Source: Gallionellaceae bacterium
GTDB lineage: Bacteria; Pseudomonadota; Gammaproteobacteria; Burkholderiales; Gallionellaceae
Length of the DNA stretch: 41,521 bases
Assembly (NCBI GenBank): GCA_019753125.1
Contig: JAIELH010000016.1
Span: 1 to 41,521 of the forward strand
Reading direction: 5' to 3'
Shown here: positions 31,253-40,396 of the stretch, piece by piece
How the letters are laid out: every line of letters starts with the position of its first letter
Position numbering within the stretch: the first letter of the stretch is position 1
Position numbers and translations under genes: made by a program
The notes under the pieces: model-generated
The model's input: the letters and a program-made list of their open reading frames with translations, nothing else
What the model was told of the DNA's origin: nothing
Databases searched by the model: none

Positions 31253-34192
31253 ATGGCTGTGACGGATAATGGTGGTGTCGGAAAAATAGTGCAGGCGTTG
31301 TTTTTTCCTGTCATTGCGCTGCTTAATCGCCTGGGTTACACCCAAAAATTTACGCTGCTGTGGCTGCTGTCAATGGTCGCAACCACGGTAGTGATGTACA
31401 GCCTGTTAGCCAGCCTCGACCGGGTTATCCAACCCTCGCAGCGAGAGCTGGAATGTCTTGCGCTGATTAAGCCGATTTCCAGAGTCGTTCAATTAATCCA
31501 GTTGCATCGCGGGATGTCGGCTGCGCTACTCGGTGGCAACGAAGCAATGCGGGATGGGCGCGCCGCCAAGGAAAGCGAGATTGCCGGGGCATTCAAGGCG
31601 ATGGAAGAAGCGTTGCCTCCCAGGCTGGTGCCGGGTGAAAGCTTCCAGCATATCAAAGAAAACTGGGCACGGCTGCGCAAAGAAGGACTTCACTGGACGG
31701 CGGCAGATAACCTCGCCGCGCATACCGGCTTGATCGACCAGATACAGTCATTTGAGGTGGCTATCGCCGATGACTATGGGCTGACGATGGATATGGAAAC
31801 CGGCACGTTCTATCTGATCGACACCTCCATTAACAAACTACCGCATGCGCTTGAGCATCTTGGGCAGATCCGCGCATATGCCGCCGGTATTCTGGCCAGC
31901 AAACAGGCCAGTGAGCAGCAGAAAGTAAAATTACATACCCTGATTGCCGGGCTTGACAACGCGCTCAGGGAGCTCAATGCCAACCTTGAAAAAACCAGCC
32001 GCCACAATCCCGCGTTGCGAGCCTCGCTGATGAAAGTGCACAAGGATGTTGCTGATTCGGCGCAGCGCATTACCAGTCTGGTGAAGTCGGACATCCTTGC
32101 CGGCCATTTTGCTACGCCTTCCAATGATTTCCTGAGTATGGCCACTGCGGAAATCGACAGCAGCTACTCGCAACTGTATGAATCGCTGCTGCCGGCGGTC
32201 GAAACGCTTCTCAGGGAGCGTATTGCCAAGGCAAAAAATATGTTGCGCGAAACGGTCGGTATTTCTTTGCTGCTGTTGCTGGCGGTAGTCTATTTTACGG
32301 TCAGCATGTATTACGCCATTATCGGCAGCATTCAATTGCTGGCCCGTTCCGCGCGCGCTTTCGCCAGCGGCGATCTGAGCCAGCGGGTCAATCTCAGGAC
32401 GCGCGATGAACTCAGTTTGGTGGGCGACAGCTTCAATGAAATGGCTGATGGATTCAATGCCATGCTTGAGGCGCGCTACGAAGATGAAGCGCGCTTGCGC
32501 GCCACCATCGAGACCGCGATGGATGCCGTGGTGCAAATGGATGCCAACGGGCTTATCGTTGGCTGGAACACGCAGGCGGAGAAAATTTTTGGCTGGTCCC
32601 GCGAAGAAGCGGTTGGGCAGGTGTTGAGTGAAATCATCATTCCGCCCCAATACCGCAAAGCGCATATTCAGGGGCTGGAGCGTTTTCTGCATTCCGGCGA
32701 AGGGACTTTCCTGAATACGCGGGTCGAAATTGTGGGGCTGCACCGCGATGGCCACGAGTTTCCGGTCGAGCTGGCTGTCGCTGCGCTCAAAACGACATCG
32801 GGCAAGATGCGGGGTGAGTATGAATTCAGCGCATTCATACGCGACATCACCCGGAAAAAAGAATCCGAAGAAATGATCTGGAGGCAAGCCAATTTTGACA
32901 CGCTGACCGGCTTGCCCAACCGGCATATGTTCTACGACCGCCTGGAGCAGGACATCAAAAAATCGCAGCGCGCTGACTTGAAGGTAGCGTTGCTGTTTAT
33001 CGATCTCGACAAGTTCAAGGAAGTCAACGACACGCTGGGGCACAGCATGGGTGACCTCCTGTTGAAGAGCGCGGCGCGCCGCATCGGCGACTGCGTGCGC
33101 GAGGCCGACACCGTGGCGCGTTTGGGCGGCGACGAGTTCATTGTTATTCTGGCGGAGCTCGAAAACACCGAGATCGTAGAGCGGGTGACGGAAAATATTC
33201 TGCGGAAACTGGCGGAGCCTTTCCGGTTGGATGGCAACGTGGCGTACGTGTCGGCCAGTATCGGCATCACGCTCTATCCGAGCGATGCCACCGGCGTGGA
33301 AGAGTTGCTCAAGAATGCCGATCAGGCAATGTACACGGCAAAAGATGGGGGCCGCAACCGCTTCAGCTACTTTACCCAGCCGATGCAGCAAGCGGCACAA
33401 AAGCGCCTGCAATTGGTTAACGATCTGCGCGGCGCATTGGCGGCTGACCAGTTCAAGGTTTATTACCAGCCTATCGTGGAGCTGTCCACTGGGCGTATTC
33501 ATAAGGCGGAGGCGCTGATTCGCTGGCAGCATCCGAAGCATGGTATGGTCAGCCCTGCCGAGTTTATTCCGATGGCCGAGGAAGCCGGGCTGATTGTCGA
33601 GATCGGCGACTGGGTATTCAAGGAAGCGGCACGCCAGGCAAAGCAGTGGAGGATGTCGCATAACACCGGGTTCGAGATCAGCGTGAATATCTCACCCGTG
33701 CAATTCCGCAGTCCAAACTGCATGCACAAGATGTGGGCTCCTTATTTGCAGAAACTTGAACTGCCATGGCAAAGCATAGCCATTGAAATCACCGAAGGGT
33801 TGCTGCTGGACACCGGGATTGGCGTTATTGACAGGTTGCGCGCATTCCGCGATGCGGGCGCGCAAATATCGATCGATGATTTTGGCACCGGCTATTCGTC
33901 GCTGTCCTACCTCAAGAAATTCGACATTGACTATCTGAAGATCGACCAATCATTCGTGCGAGATCTGGAAGCGGACCCCGACGATATGGCGCTATGCGAG
34001 GCCATCATCGTGATGGCGCATAAACTTGGCCTTAAAGTCATCGCCGAAGGCGTGGAAACGGAAGCACAGCGCAAACTGCTGGCTGCGGCGGGCTGCGATT
34101 ACGCGCAAGGATACTTGTATTCCAGACCGGTACCGGCCGCAGAGTTTGAGGTGTTGCTGAAAGGCAACTGGCCGCTTGATCAGAAATGTTGA
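31253..34192 (+). CDS. Membrane-bound PAS-GGDEF-EAL protein (c-di-GMP turnover)
   Basis: This 979-residue protein starts with one membrane helix (about 34-54) and a long, mostly helical extracytoplasmic domain (55-325) that resembles the nitrate/nitrite-type (NIT) sensor with LIQLHRGMSAALLGGNE. A second helix (about 332-355) and HAMP follow, then a PAS domain (about 415-540: AVVQMDANGLIVGWN, RDGHEFPVE). The cyclase domain has TLTGLPNRHMFYDRL, the active RLGGDEF and an RxxD inhibitory site (READ) five residues before it. The phosphodiesterase domain has EALIRWQHP, EITEGLLLDTG, DDFGTGYSSLSYLKKFDIDY and EGVETE. Both catalytic sites look intact. AAAGGA abuts the ATG at 31253 but is ideally spaced for the GTG at 31259, which may be the true start. 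Confidence 0.95.
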   Translation: MAVTDNGGVGKIVQALFFPVIALLNRLGYTQKFTLLWLLSMVATTVVMYSLLASLDRVIQPSQRELECLALIKPISRVVQLIQLHRGMSAALLGGNEAMRDGRAAKESEIAGAFKAMEEALPPRLVPGESFQHIKENWARLRKEGLHWTAADNLAAHTGLIDQIQSFEVAIADDYGLTMDMETGTFYLIDTSINKLPHALEHLGQIRAYAAGILASKQASEQQKVKLHTLIAGLDNALRELNANLEKTSRHNPALRASLMKVHKDVADSAQRITSLVKSDILAGHFATPSNDFLSMATAEIDSSYSQLYESLLPAVETLLRERIAKAKNMLRETVGISLLLLLAVVYFTVSMYYAIIGSIQLLARSARAFASGDLSQRVNLRTRDELSLVGDSFNEMADGFNAMLEARYEDEARLRATIETAMDAVVQMDANGLIVGWNTQAEKIFGWSREEAVGQVLSEIIIPPQYRKAHIQGLERFLHSGEGTFLNTRVEIVGLHRDGHEFPVELAVAALKTTSGKMRGEYEFSAFIRDITRKKESEEMIWRQANFDTLTGLPNRHMFYDRLEQDIKKSQRADLKVALLFIDLDKFKEVNDTLGHSMGDLLLKSAARRIGDCVREADTVARLGGDEFIVILAELENTEIVERVTENILRKLAEPFRLDGNVAYVSASIGITLYPSDATGVEELLKNADQAMYTAKDGGRNRFSYFTQPMQQAAQKRLQLVNDLRGALAADQFKVYYQPIVELSTGRIHKAEALIRWQHPKHGMVSPAEFIPMAEEAGLIVEIGDWVFKEAARQAKQWRMSHNTGFEISVNISPVQFRSPNCMHKMWAPYLQKLELPWQSIAIEITEGLLLDTGIGVIDRLRAFRDAGAQISIDDFGTGYSSLSYLKKFDIDYLKIDQSFVRDLEADPDDMALCEAIIVMAHKLGLKVIAEGVETEAQRKLLAAAGCDYAQGYLYSRPVPAAEFEVLLKGNWPLDQKC

Positions 34193-34261
34193 CTTCATTC
34201 ATGCTTCGGTAACGAATTGTATTGTTGGCGCGGCACGAATTAAAGCGCCACATTCGCCCCG

Positions 34262-34288
34262 AGGCTTGCAAGCCTGTATGCAATGCAT
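34262..34288. promoter_or_regulatory. Two adjacent palindromes upstream of dsrE-like gene
   Basis: AGGCTTGCAAGCCT (34262-34275) is a perfect 14-base palindrome. ATGCA-A-TGCAT (34278-34288) follows two bases later and is symmetrical about its centre. They lie 40-65 bases before the start codon, a typical operator position. Confidence 0.35.
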
Positions 34289-34326
34289 ATTAGAACTGTT
34301 GGAAGAACCCTCCTATGGGAGATTGC

Positions 34327-34647
34327 ATGAAACTCGGAATCATCATCCACTCAAATGATCCGGAAACCGTCTGGAACGCCTTCCGGCTTGGGGTGTTTTC
34401 CCGTAAGCAAGGGGATGCTGTTTCAGTCTTCTTGCTGGGCAGCGGCGTGGAGGCGGAATCACTCGATAACGGTAAGTTTGATGTCATTGGCCAGATTCGC
34501 AGCTTTTCGGAGGCGGGCGGCTCAATCCTGGCTTGTGGCACCTGTCTCAAAATTCGTCAATCTAAAGGATCGGATATCTGCCCGATATCCACGATGCAGG
34601 ATTTGTATGCGCTGATTCATGACTCGGACAAAGTGTTGAGCTTTTAA
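34327..34647 (+). CDS. DsrE family protein (sulfur-relay type)
   Basis: This 106-residue protein is of the DsrE/TusD fold: the N-terminal strand LGIIIHSNDPETVWNAFRLG, the strand-loop VSVFLLGSGVEAE, and a pair of cysteines in ILACGTCLKIR, where the second is at the usual persulfide-carrying position. DsrE-family proteins accept and pass on sulfane sulfur. The ATG at 34327 has GGGAG five bases upstream; the in-frame ATG at 34315 would add four residues. It is followed 12 bases later by a methyltransferase, likely in the same transcript. Confidence 0.88.
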   Translation: MKLGIIIHSNDPETVWNAFRLGVFSRKQGDAVSVFLLGSGVEAESLDNGKFDVIGQIRSFSEAGGSILACGTCLKIRQSKGSDICPISTMQDLYALIHDSDKVLSF

Positions 34648-34659
34648 GGAGATTAGGCC

Positions 34660-35280
34660 ATGGATCGCAAGCAACATTGGGAGCAGGTATATACCGTCAA
34701 GGCATCTGATGCGGTTAGCTGGTTTCAGGAACATGCCGATCAATCTTTGCGGCTCATCCACAACATAAGGCTTGGTAAGGATGCTGCCATTATTGATGTG
34801 GGAGGGGGCGCTTCCAGGCTGGTGGATGATCTTGCGGTGGAGGGCTATACCGACCTGACAGTTCTTGACCTGTCGGCGTCGGCGCTTGCTGTTGCGAAGC
34901 AGCGTCTAGGCAAACATGCGGATGTTGTGCACTGGATGGAAGGTGACATTACCCGCGCGGAGTTTCCCATGCACCGTTTCGACATTTGGCATGATCGCGC
35001 AGTGTTCCATTTTCTGACCGATCAGGCTGACCGCCATGCTTATGTCGAGCGGGTCATGCGTGCAGTTCGCCCGGGCGGGCATGTGATCGTTGCCACCTTT
35101 GCCGAGGATGGGCCGGAAAAATGCAGTGGCCTGCCAGTAATGAGATACCAGCCTGAAGCCCTGCATGCTGAATTTGGAGGCGCTTTTCTGCTGGTCGGGC
35201 ATGAAAAGGAGGCACACCACACTCCGTTCGGCACAGTTCAGCAGTTTGTTTACTGCTATTGCCGCAAGGCCAATTGCTAA
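34660..35280 (+). CDS. Class I SAM-dependent methyltransferase
   Basis: This 206-residue methyltransferase begins HWEQVYTVKASDAVSWFQ, a start typical of a small family related to thiol/thiocyanate and tellurite methyltransferases. The SAM motif is AAIIDVGGGASRLVDDL, then LTVLDLSASAL, DIWHDRAVFHFLTD, VRPGGHVIVATFAEDGPEKCSGL and YQPEALHAEF. The HDRAVFHFL segment is characteristic of this group. The gene may methylate a sulfur or metalloid compound, in line with its DsrE neighbour (inference). AAGGAG is eight bases upstream of the ATG. Confidence 0.9.
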   Translation: MDRKQHWEQVYTVKASDAVSWFQEHADQSLRLIHNIRLGKDAAIIDVGGGASRLVDDLAVEGYTDLTVLDLSASALAVAKQRLGKHADVVHWMEGDITRAEFPMHRFDIWHDRAVFHFLTDQADRHAYVERVMRAVRPGGHVIVATFAEDGPEKCSGLPVMRYQPEALHAEFGGAFLLVGHEKEAHHTPFGTVQQFVYCYCRKANC

Positions 35281-35372
35281 ACTGGCTATGAAGTCAGCAT
35301 GGGCGGATTCGCAAGCTTCTGGCATCAGGATTTCCCGTGCCTGTTTGGAATGACAGGCTTGCAGGGGCCGGT

Positions 35373-36329
35373 ATGATGGCATCGCACAAACATCTTGCAG
35401 CCACGATGCAAACCGCCTACATCAGCCATCCGCTCTGCCTCAAGCACGACATGGGCGCGCATCACCCGGAATCTCCGGCGCGTATTCATGCGATCGAGGA
35501 TCAGTTGATCGCATCCGGGTTGATGGATCACTTGCAACGCCACGATGCGCCGGAGGCGACGCGCGAGCAGTTGCTGCGGGTGCATGATGCGGATTATCTC
35601 GATTCGATCGAATTCAGCGCGCCGCAACAGGGCATGGTGCAACTCGACGGCGACACCGCGATGAATCCGTTCAGCCACCGGGCGGCGCTGCGTGCGGCGG
35701 GAGCGGTGGTGCTCGGTGTGGATCTGGTGATCGCGGGCAAGGCCGAGAACGCCTTCTGCAACATCCGCCCGCCCGGACATCATGCCGAACGGGCGCGTGC
35801 GATGGGCTTCTGCATATTCAACAATATTGCGGTCGGCGCGGCGCACGCGCTGGCTCAGCACGGTTTGCGGCGCGTGGCGATCGCCGATTTCGACGTGCAC
35901 CACGGCAACGGCACGGAAAACATCTTTCACGACGAGCCGCGCGTGATGCTGTGTTCCACCTTTCAGCATCCGTTCTACCCTTATTGTGGCGCTGACAGCG
36001 GCAACGACCATATCATCAACGTGCCACTTGCCGCCGGGTCGGGCGGCAAGGAATTTCGTGATGCGGTCACGCGGCGATGGCTACCCGCGCTGGAGTGTTT
36101 TCAACCCGAATTGCTGTTGATCTCGGCGGGGTTCGATGCGCATCGCGACGACGATATGGCGATGCTCGGCCTGGCCGAGGCGGACTATGCGTGGGTGACA
36201 TCGGAGTTGAAGTGCATTGCCGCGCAGCATGCGCATGGCCGCATTGTCTCGGTGCTGGAAGGGGGGTATGACCTGCCGGCGCTGGGGCGGAGCGCACTGG
36301 TGCATCTTAAGGTGCTCAGCGGGTTGTAG
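35373..36329 (+). CDS. Histone-deacetylase-family amidohydrolase
   Basis: This is a zinc hydrolase of the HDAC/acetylpolyamine amidohydrolase family, 318 residues from the ATG at 35373. That start has AGGGG five bases upstream; a start at 35406 (MQTAYISHP) is also plausible. The N-terminal HDMGAHHPESPARI and the general-base pair in NIRPPGHHAERARAMGFC are present, as are the metal ligands IADFDVHHGNGTENIF and SAGFDAHRDD, and VLEGGYDLPAL at the end. Bacterial members deacetylate polyamines, acetoin-related or other small acetyl amides rather than histones. The substrate is not evident. Confidence 0.94.
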   Translation: MMASHKHLAATMQTAYISHPLCLKHDMGAHHPESPARIHAIEDQLIASGLMDHLQRHDAPEATREQLLRVHDADYLDSIEFSAPQQGMVQLDGDTAMNPFSHRAALRAAGAVVLGVDLVIAGKAENAFCNIRPPGHHAERARAMGFCIFNNIAVGAAHALAQHGLRRVAIADFDVHHGNGTENIFHDEPRVMLCSTFQHPFYPYCGADSGNDHIINVPLAAGSGGKEFRDAVTRRWLPALECFQPELLLISAGFDAHRDDDMAMLGLAEADYAWVTSELKCIAAQHAHGRIVSVLEGGYDLPALGRSALVHLKVLSGL

Positions 36330-36357
36330 CGCCATGCGGGGTGCATAGGTAATGTAA

Positions 36358-36523
36358 ATCCAAAACCCCGGTTGTCCACGAAAAACACGAAAGACACGAA
36401 ATAAATCAATTGGTTACTCCAGTGCGCTGGCGCGCCTGAGAGATGTGGCAGTTTATTTGTGCATCCATTTGAATAAGTTTGTGTTTTTCGTGTTTTTTGT
36501 GGATCAATCAAGGTTTTCAGGAT
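36358..36523. repeat. Imperfect inverted-repeat element (MITE-like or long hairpin)
   Basis: The left arm (36358-36400) and the right arm (about 36479-36523) are imperfect inverted repeats. Within them the inner 26 bases (36375-36400 against the complement of 36479-36504) agree at about 23 positions, and the outer ends start with atcc and end with ggat. The left arm contains a nine-base tandem unit, cacgaaana, three times (36378-36404). The 80-base middle is unrelated. No transposase, and no clear target-site duplication, is seen. Confidence 0.6.
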
Positions 36524-36625
36524 AAATGGTCTGTCGAATTACCCTGCTTTTTCCGCTCTATTCATTTCTTTGCTTGCCACCTGTGCTGTTATTTTGCCAT
36601 CGTTACAAGAAGTCTAATTATTGGT

Positions 36626-36639
36626 GCGATATGCATCAA
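36626..36639. promoter_or_regulatory. Weak FNR-like site before the coiled-coil gene
   Basis: The sequence gcgatatgcatcaa matches TTGAT-N4-ATCAA at 8 of 10 positions. It lies only 20 bases before the start codon, so if real it would more likely block than activate. Confidence 0.2.
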
Positions 36640-36659
36640 TCTTGTGAGGGAATAACATC

Positions 36660-39600
36660 ATGTCAACGCCGCCTAAAATCCGTTTAGTCACCAACGACAG
36701 CGAGGAATATATCGCCGAATCCCAAGCCATTCAGGAAGCGCGTGCGCGCATCGAGGCCGAGGCGCAGGCGGATGTTTCCGCCCAGGCGCGCGCGCGCGCC
36801 GAAGCGCATGCGCGCGCAGTAGCACAGGCGCGTGAGCGCGCCGAGCTGGATTTGACCGCACAGATCGAGGCCAATAGCCGGGATGGTGCGAGGCTTGCCG
36901 AGATAACCCAGATCAAACTGGAAGCGGAGAAACAGCTTGCCCGCGAGTTGCAGGAAAAATTGGCCTGCGAGGTGCGTCTGCAGGAAGAGAATCAGGCAAG
37001 GTTGCGCGCCGAGCAGCAAGTACGGGATGAGTTGAACCAGCGTTTGCAGCAGGAGCAGGTGGTGCGCATTGCCGCCGAGGGCAAAGCCAAGGCCGAGCGT
37101 GAGTTGGCTGCATTGATCGAACAGCAGCGCAAGGCCGAGCATGATGCCCAGTTGCGCGCCGAGGCGGAGATACGGGCCGTCCAGGGGGTTATCGCCGAGA
37201 TCATGTCTTGCGCCGATCAGGCCAGCAGGGAGCGCCTGGCGGCAGAACAGGCGCAGAAAATTCAAGCTGAAGAAAGATTGAACCTGGAATTGCGGCTGCG
37301 CGATATGGCGGCAAAAAAAGCCGCCAGCGAGGCCGAGGAGATGGAGGCGGTAAAGAATCGCGCCGAGGCCGAGCAACGCGAATTGGAACAGATCAGCAAG
37401 CGTGCCGAGGCCGAGCAACGTGCCGCATTGGCTGCCGAGAATCGCACCAGGCTTGAGCAGGAGTCAGCCAGGCTTGCCCAGGAAAAAGAGATGACCGATC
37501 AGGTTATCGCCCGTTCCATGCAGGAAAAGCTTGCCAAGGAACAGGAGGCCGTGGCGCTGGCCAATTCCCGGCTCAAGGTCGAACAAGCTGCGGCCCAGGC
37601 TGCGGAAGCGCGCGCGCGCGCGGAAGCGGTGGCGCTGGATGAGGTTGAAGCACGATTGGCTGCCGACCGCGATGCAGAACAGGCTGCACTGACGCGTTCT
37701 TCTGCCGAACGCGCCGCGATGGATTTTGCCGTCCAGCGAAAATTTGCCGAGGAGCAGGCCAGGGCCGACGCCGAGGCGCGCGAGCGTAGCGAGCGCCAGG
37801 CTTATGCTGTCGCAAAACAGCGGGCGGAAGCGGAGGCAAGCGCACGAATCGCTGCCGAACGCAAGCTCAAGGCCGAACAGGAGGCGGAGGTATTGCTGTT
37901 GGAACAGGCTGATCTCGACAGCAAGGCATTGCAAAAACAGCAAGAAAATAATGCGTTGTTACGCAAGGCCGGGCAAGAGGCGGAAGACCGGCTTGCCGCC
38001 GAAACGATGGCAAATCATGCGGCAGCCCATAAGTTGCAGGCAGAGCGCGATCTGGTCATAGTGGCGCAGCAACGCACCGAAGTGGAATTGCAGGCTGCAC
38101 GCGAGGTTGAGCTCAGATTGCAGGCCGAAGCGCAGGCGATTGCGGTGGCCAATGAACATGCTGTCGTGGCGCGCGAGGCGTTGCGCATCGCACGGGAAAA
38201 CACCGAGCGTGAAAGCTCGTTGCTGCAAATCGAGCAGGATCGCATGGCGAGGGAACAGGAAGCGGAAAAACTGTTGCTGGAGAAATTGCAGTTGCAGAAT
38301 GCCGCATTGCAATCTGCACAATTGCACGCTGAAGCGTTAGCTGCCGAACGTTTGGCGCTGGAGCGGAACCTGGCTGCGGAGCAGGTTGAAATTGCAGCAG
38401 TACAGCAAAAAACTGAGGCGCTGGAAGCGGCCACCTTGGCGGCGGAACAACGTGCAGCTCTGGCAAAGGACGCGCAGATGGTTGCCGAAACGCAGCATGA
38501 AACCGAGCTGCGTGCCATTGCCGAAATCGAGGCGCGCATGGCTGCCGAGCTGCGCGCCATTGACGTGGACAACACGCGTATCGAACTTGAAACCCGGGCC
38601 AGGGAACTTGCGGAAGAAACCGAAAGGCTGAATACCCAGGCCATGCTGGATGCGCAGGAGCTGGAAAAGGCGGCAGTGCGGCTGGTGAATATCGCCAGGG
38701 TTCGCGCTGATGGGGAGAGCAGGGCTCTGCGTGCGGAAGAAGAAAAAATCCATGCCGAAGCGCTGGCTGCCGTTGCATTCAGCAAACAGATTGCCGAAGC
38801 GGAGCAGGCACGGGATACCGCAATGGCGCGTGCTGAAAGGATGGCGACGCTGCGTATTGAAGAAGAGCAAAAAGCCGCCGAAGCGGAGCAGGAGCGTCTG
38901 CGCTGTGAGGCGCAGGCCGCGATTGCCGCACGCAAGCGCACTGAAGTTGCCGAAATGGCCAAGCTGGAAGTCGAGCAACGCGCACAGATTGAATCTCAGA
39001 TGCTGGAACAGGAACAGCGCTATCTCGATCAGGAGCGCGAGTTGACCGCGCAAGCCGTCCAACGCCAGGCGCTGGCGACAGAAGCGGAGCAGGCAATGCT
39101 GGCGCGCATCGAGGCGGAACGTCTGGCTGCGCAGGCCGAGCAGGAGAAGATCGCGGCAGAGCAGGCTGCGATGATGCGTGCCAAAGAAGCGATCGAAGCG
39201 GTGATACGGGAACATCAGGAATCCATGTCGCTTATTGAAGAGGCCACCGGGCATCGCCTTGCCGAAGAACACAAGGCTATTGAAGCGGAGCAGGAACAAC
39301 TGCGCAGCGAAGAGCTGGCGGCGGAGGCTGCACGCCGGCGCAGCGAGGCCGCTGCAATGGCAAAACTGGAAGTCGAACAGCGCGGGCGGATCGAAGCTGA
39401 AATGCTGGAACATGAGCAGCGCTATCTCGAACAGGAGCGCGAGTTGACGGAACAGGCCGCGCAACGCCGGATGCTGGCCGCAGAAGCGGAGCAGGCAATA
39501 TTGGCGCGTATCGAAGTGGAGCGCCTGGCTGTGCAGGCCGAGCAGGACAAGGTCGCAGCGGAGCAGGCCGCCAGGCAGCAGTATGAAGAACTTGCGCGCC

Positions 39601-40367
39601 GTGTTGCCGAGGTAAGCGAACAGAATGCTGCGGATTATGAGCGTGCCGAGCAGGCCGAGCAGGAACGCCTGAATGCAGAAGAGGCGGTGCAGATGTTGAT
39701 GCGCGAGCGGGTTGCGATCGCTGAACAGGCTGAACAGGCCCTGGCGCGCCAGCGTGAAGAAGAGCAGGCATTGCTGGCACAGCAACAGTCGAGGCTGGAA
39801 AACGAGCAGCGTCTGCTGCTGGAAACTGCCGCGCGTATCGAGGCCGAGGCGCAAGCCAGCGCGGCTGCGGAGCAGCGCGAAATTGCCGAACAGCGTGCCC
39901 GCGAGGCAGCGCAAACCAAAGCAATGCTGGAGCAGGAGGCGGCGCTGGCGGCGCAGCAATGCGCCGAACTGGAAGAGCGCGAAAATGAGCGGCTCCGCGC
40001 GCAAATTGAAGGGTCGCGTGCCGAACTGGCCGTGCGCGAATTGATGGAGCGGATGCGCAGGAACAAACAAATCGCCAAGCTGATAAAAATAGCCGGGGGC
40101 GTGGCGGCGTTTGTCGGGCTTTCAATATCAGCCTTGCAAACACAGGAATCGACCACCGCGAAGCCAGCCGAAGCCAGCCTGTCGGTTCAAGCCACTGCGA
40201 AACAGCCGGAACCCGCTGTGATTCAAGCCGAGCAAAGCACGGTAGTTGCTGTCCAAACTGGAACAGAAGCCGGGCAACATACCAAGCCGGAAACCTATCT
40301 GGTGTTAGGCGACTTGAAGATGTCCGATCAGCTTGGTAAAGAGCCTGGGCAACCTGGGAAAGAGTGA
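36660..40367 (+). CDS. Giant coiled-coil protein with C-terminal membrane anchor, hypothetical
   Basis: This 1235-residue protein is almost entirely Ala/Glu/Gln/Arg-rich helix from about residue 15 to 1135, predicted to be a long coiled coil. Stretches such as AEAERLA and EQERL recur throughout. One hydrophobic helix follows (IAKLIKIAGGVAAFVGLSIS, about 1140-1160), then a polar tail of 75 residues rich in Pro, Thr and Gln that would lie in the periplasm. There is no signal peptide, so the rod is cytoplasmic and tail-anchored. Residues 741-837 and 875-971 are a tandem duplication (about 72 of 97 identical, no gaps). It may be a scaffold or cytoskeletal element, as are crescentin- or TolA-like rods, but it belongs to no family I recognise. 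Low-complexity composition leaves long open frames on the other strand; these are not genes. Confidence 0.85.
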   Translation: MSTPPKIRLVTNDSEEYIAESQAIQEARARIEAEAQADVSAQARARAEAHARAVAQARERAELDLTAQIEANSRDGARLAEITQIKLEAEKQLARELQEKLACEVRLQEENQARLRAEQQVRDELNQRLQQEQVVRIAAEGKAKAERELAALIEQQRKAEHDAQLRAEAEIRAVQGVIAEIMSCADQASRERLAAEQAQKIQAEERLNLELRLRDMAAKKAASEAEEMEAVKNRAEAEQRELEQISKRAEAEQRAALAAENRTRLEQESARLAQEKEMTDQVIARSMQEKLAKEQEAVALANSRLKVEQAAAQAAEARARAEAVALDEVEARLAADRDAEQAALTRSSAERAAMDFAVQRKFAEEQARADAEARERSERQAYAVAKQRAEAEASARIAAERKLKAEQEAEVLLLEQADLDSKALQKQQENNALLRKAGQEAEDRLAAETMANHAAAHKLQAERDLVIVAQQRTEVELQAAREVELRLQAEAQAIAVANEHAVVAREALRIARENTERESSLLQIEQDRMAREQEAEKLLLEKLQLQNAALQSAQLHAEALAAERLALERNLAAEQVEIAAVQQKTEALEAATLAAEQRAALAKDAQMVAETQHETELRAIAEIEARMAAELRAIDVDNTRIELETRARELAEETERLNTQAMLDAQELEKAAVRLVNIARVRADGESRALRAEEEKIHAEALAAVAFSKQIAEAEQARDTAMARAERMATLRIEEEQKAAEAEQERLRCEAQAAIAARKRTEVAEMAKLEVEQRAQIESQMLEQEQRYLDQERELTAQAVQRQALATEAEQAMLARIEAERLAAQAEQEKIAAEQAAMMRAKEAIEAVIREHQESMSLIEEATGHRLAEEHKAIEAEQEQLRSEELAAEAARRRSEAAAMAKLEVEQRGRIEAEMLEHEQRYLEQERELTEQAAQRRMLAAEAEQAILARIEVERLAVQAEQDKVAAEQAARQQYEELARRVAEVSEQNAADYERAEQAEQERLNAEEAVQMLMRERVAIAEQAEQALARQREEEQALLAQQQSRLENEQRLLLETAARIEAEAQASAAAEQREIAEQRAREAAQTKAMLEQEAALAAQQCAELEERENERLRAQIEGSRAELAVRELMERMRRNKQIAKLIKIAGGVAAFVGLSISALQTQESTTAKPAEASLSVQATAKQPEPAVIQAEQSTVVAVQTGTEAGQHTKPETYLVLGDLKMSDQLGKEPGQPGKE
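38880..39572 (+). repeat. Internal duplication in the coiled-coil gene (unit about 291 bases, offset 402)
   Basis: The segment 38880-39170 is repeated at 39282-39572 with a constant offset of 402 bases (134 codons). The two protein copies share about 72 of 97 residues without a gap, for example MAKLEVEQR and EQRYL-QERELT. The constant spacing implies a duplication event rather than mere low-complexity similarity. Confidence 0.8.
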
Positions 40368-40396
40368 GGCTGGCAAAGCGCTTGATGCCGGGCGGG

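Larger units (their letters stand above)
36330..36659. other. 330-base intergenic region
   Basis: This region holds a 166-base imperfect inverted-repeat element (36358-36523) and an FNR-like site (36626-36639), and ends with the ribosome site of the coiled-coil gene (GAGGGA, about nine bases before the ATG). It is AT-rich. I see no gene in it. Confidence 0.7.

Noticed and set aside
38337-40070. Antisense open frames up to 577 codons opposite the coiled-coil gene
   Set aside because: They mirror the Ala/Glu/Arg-rich codon pattern of the sense gene and have low-complexity, Phe/Leu/His-rich translations with no family features and no ribosome sites.
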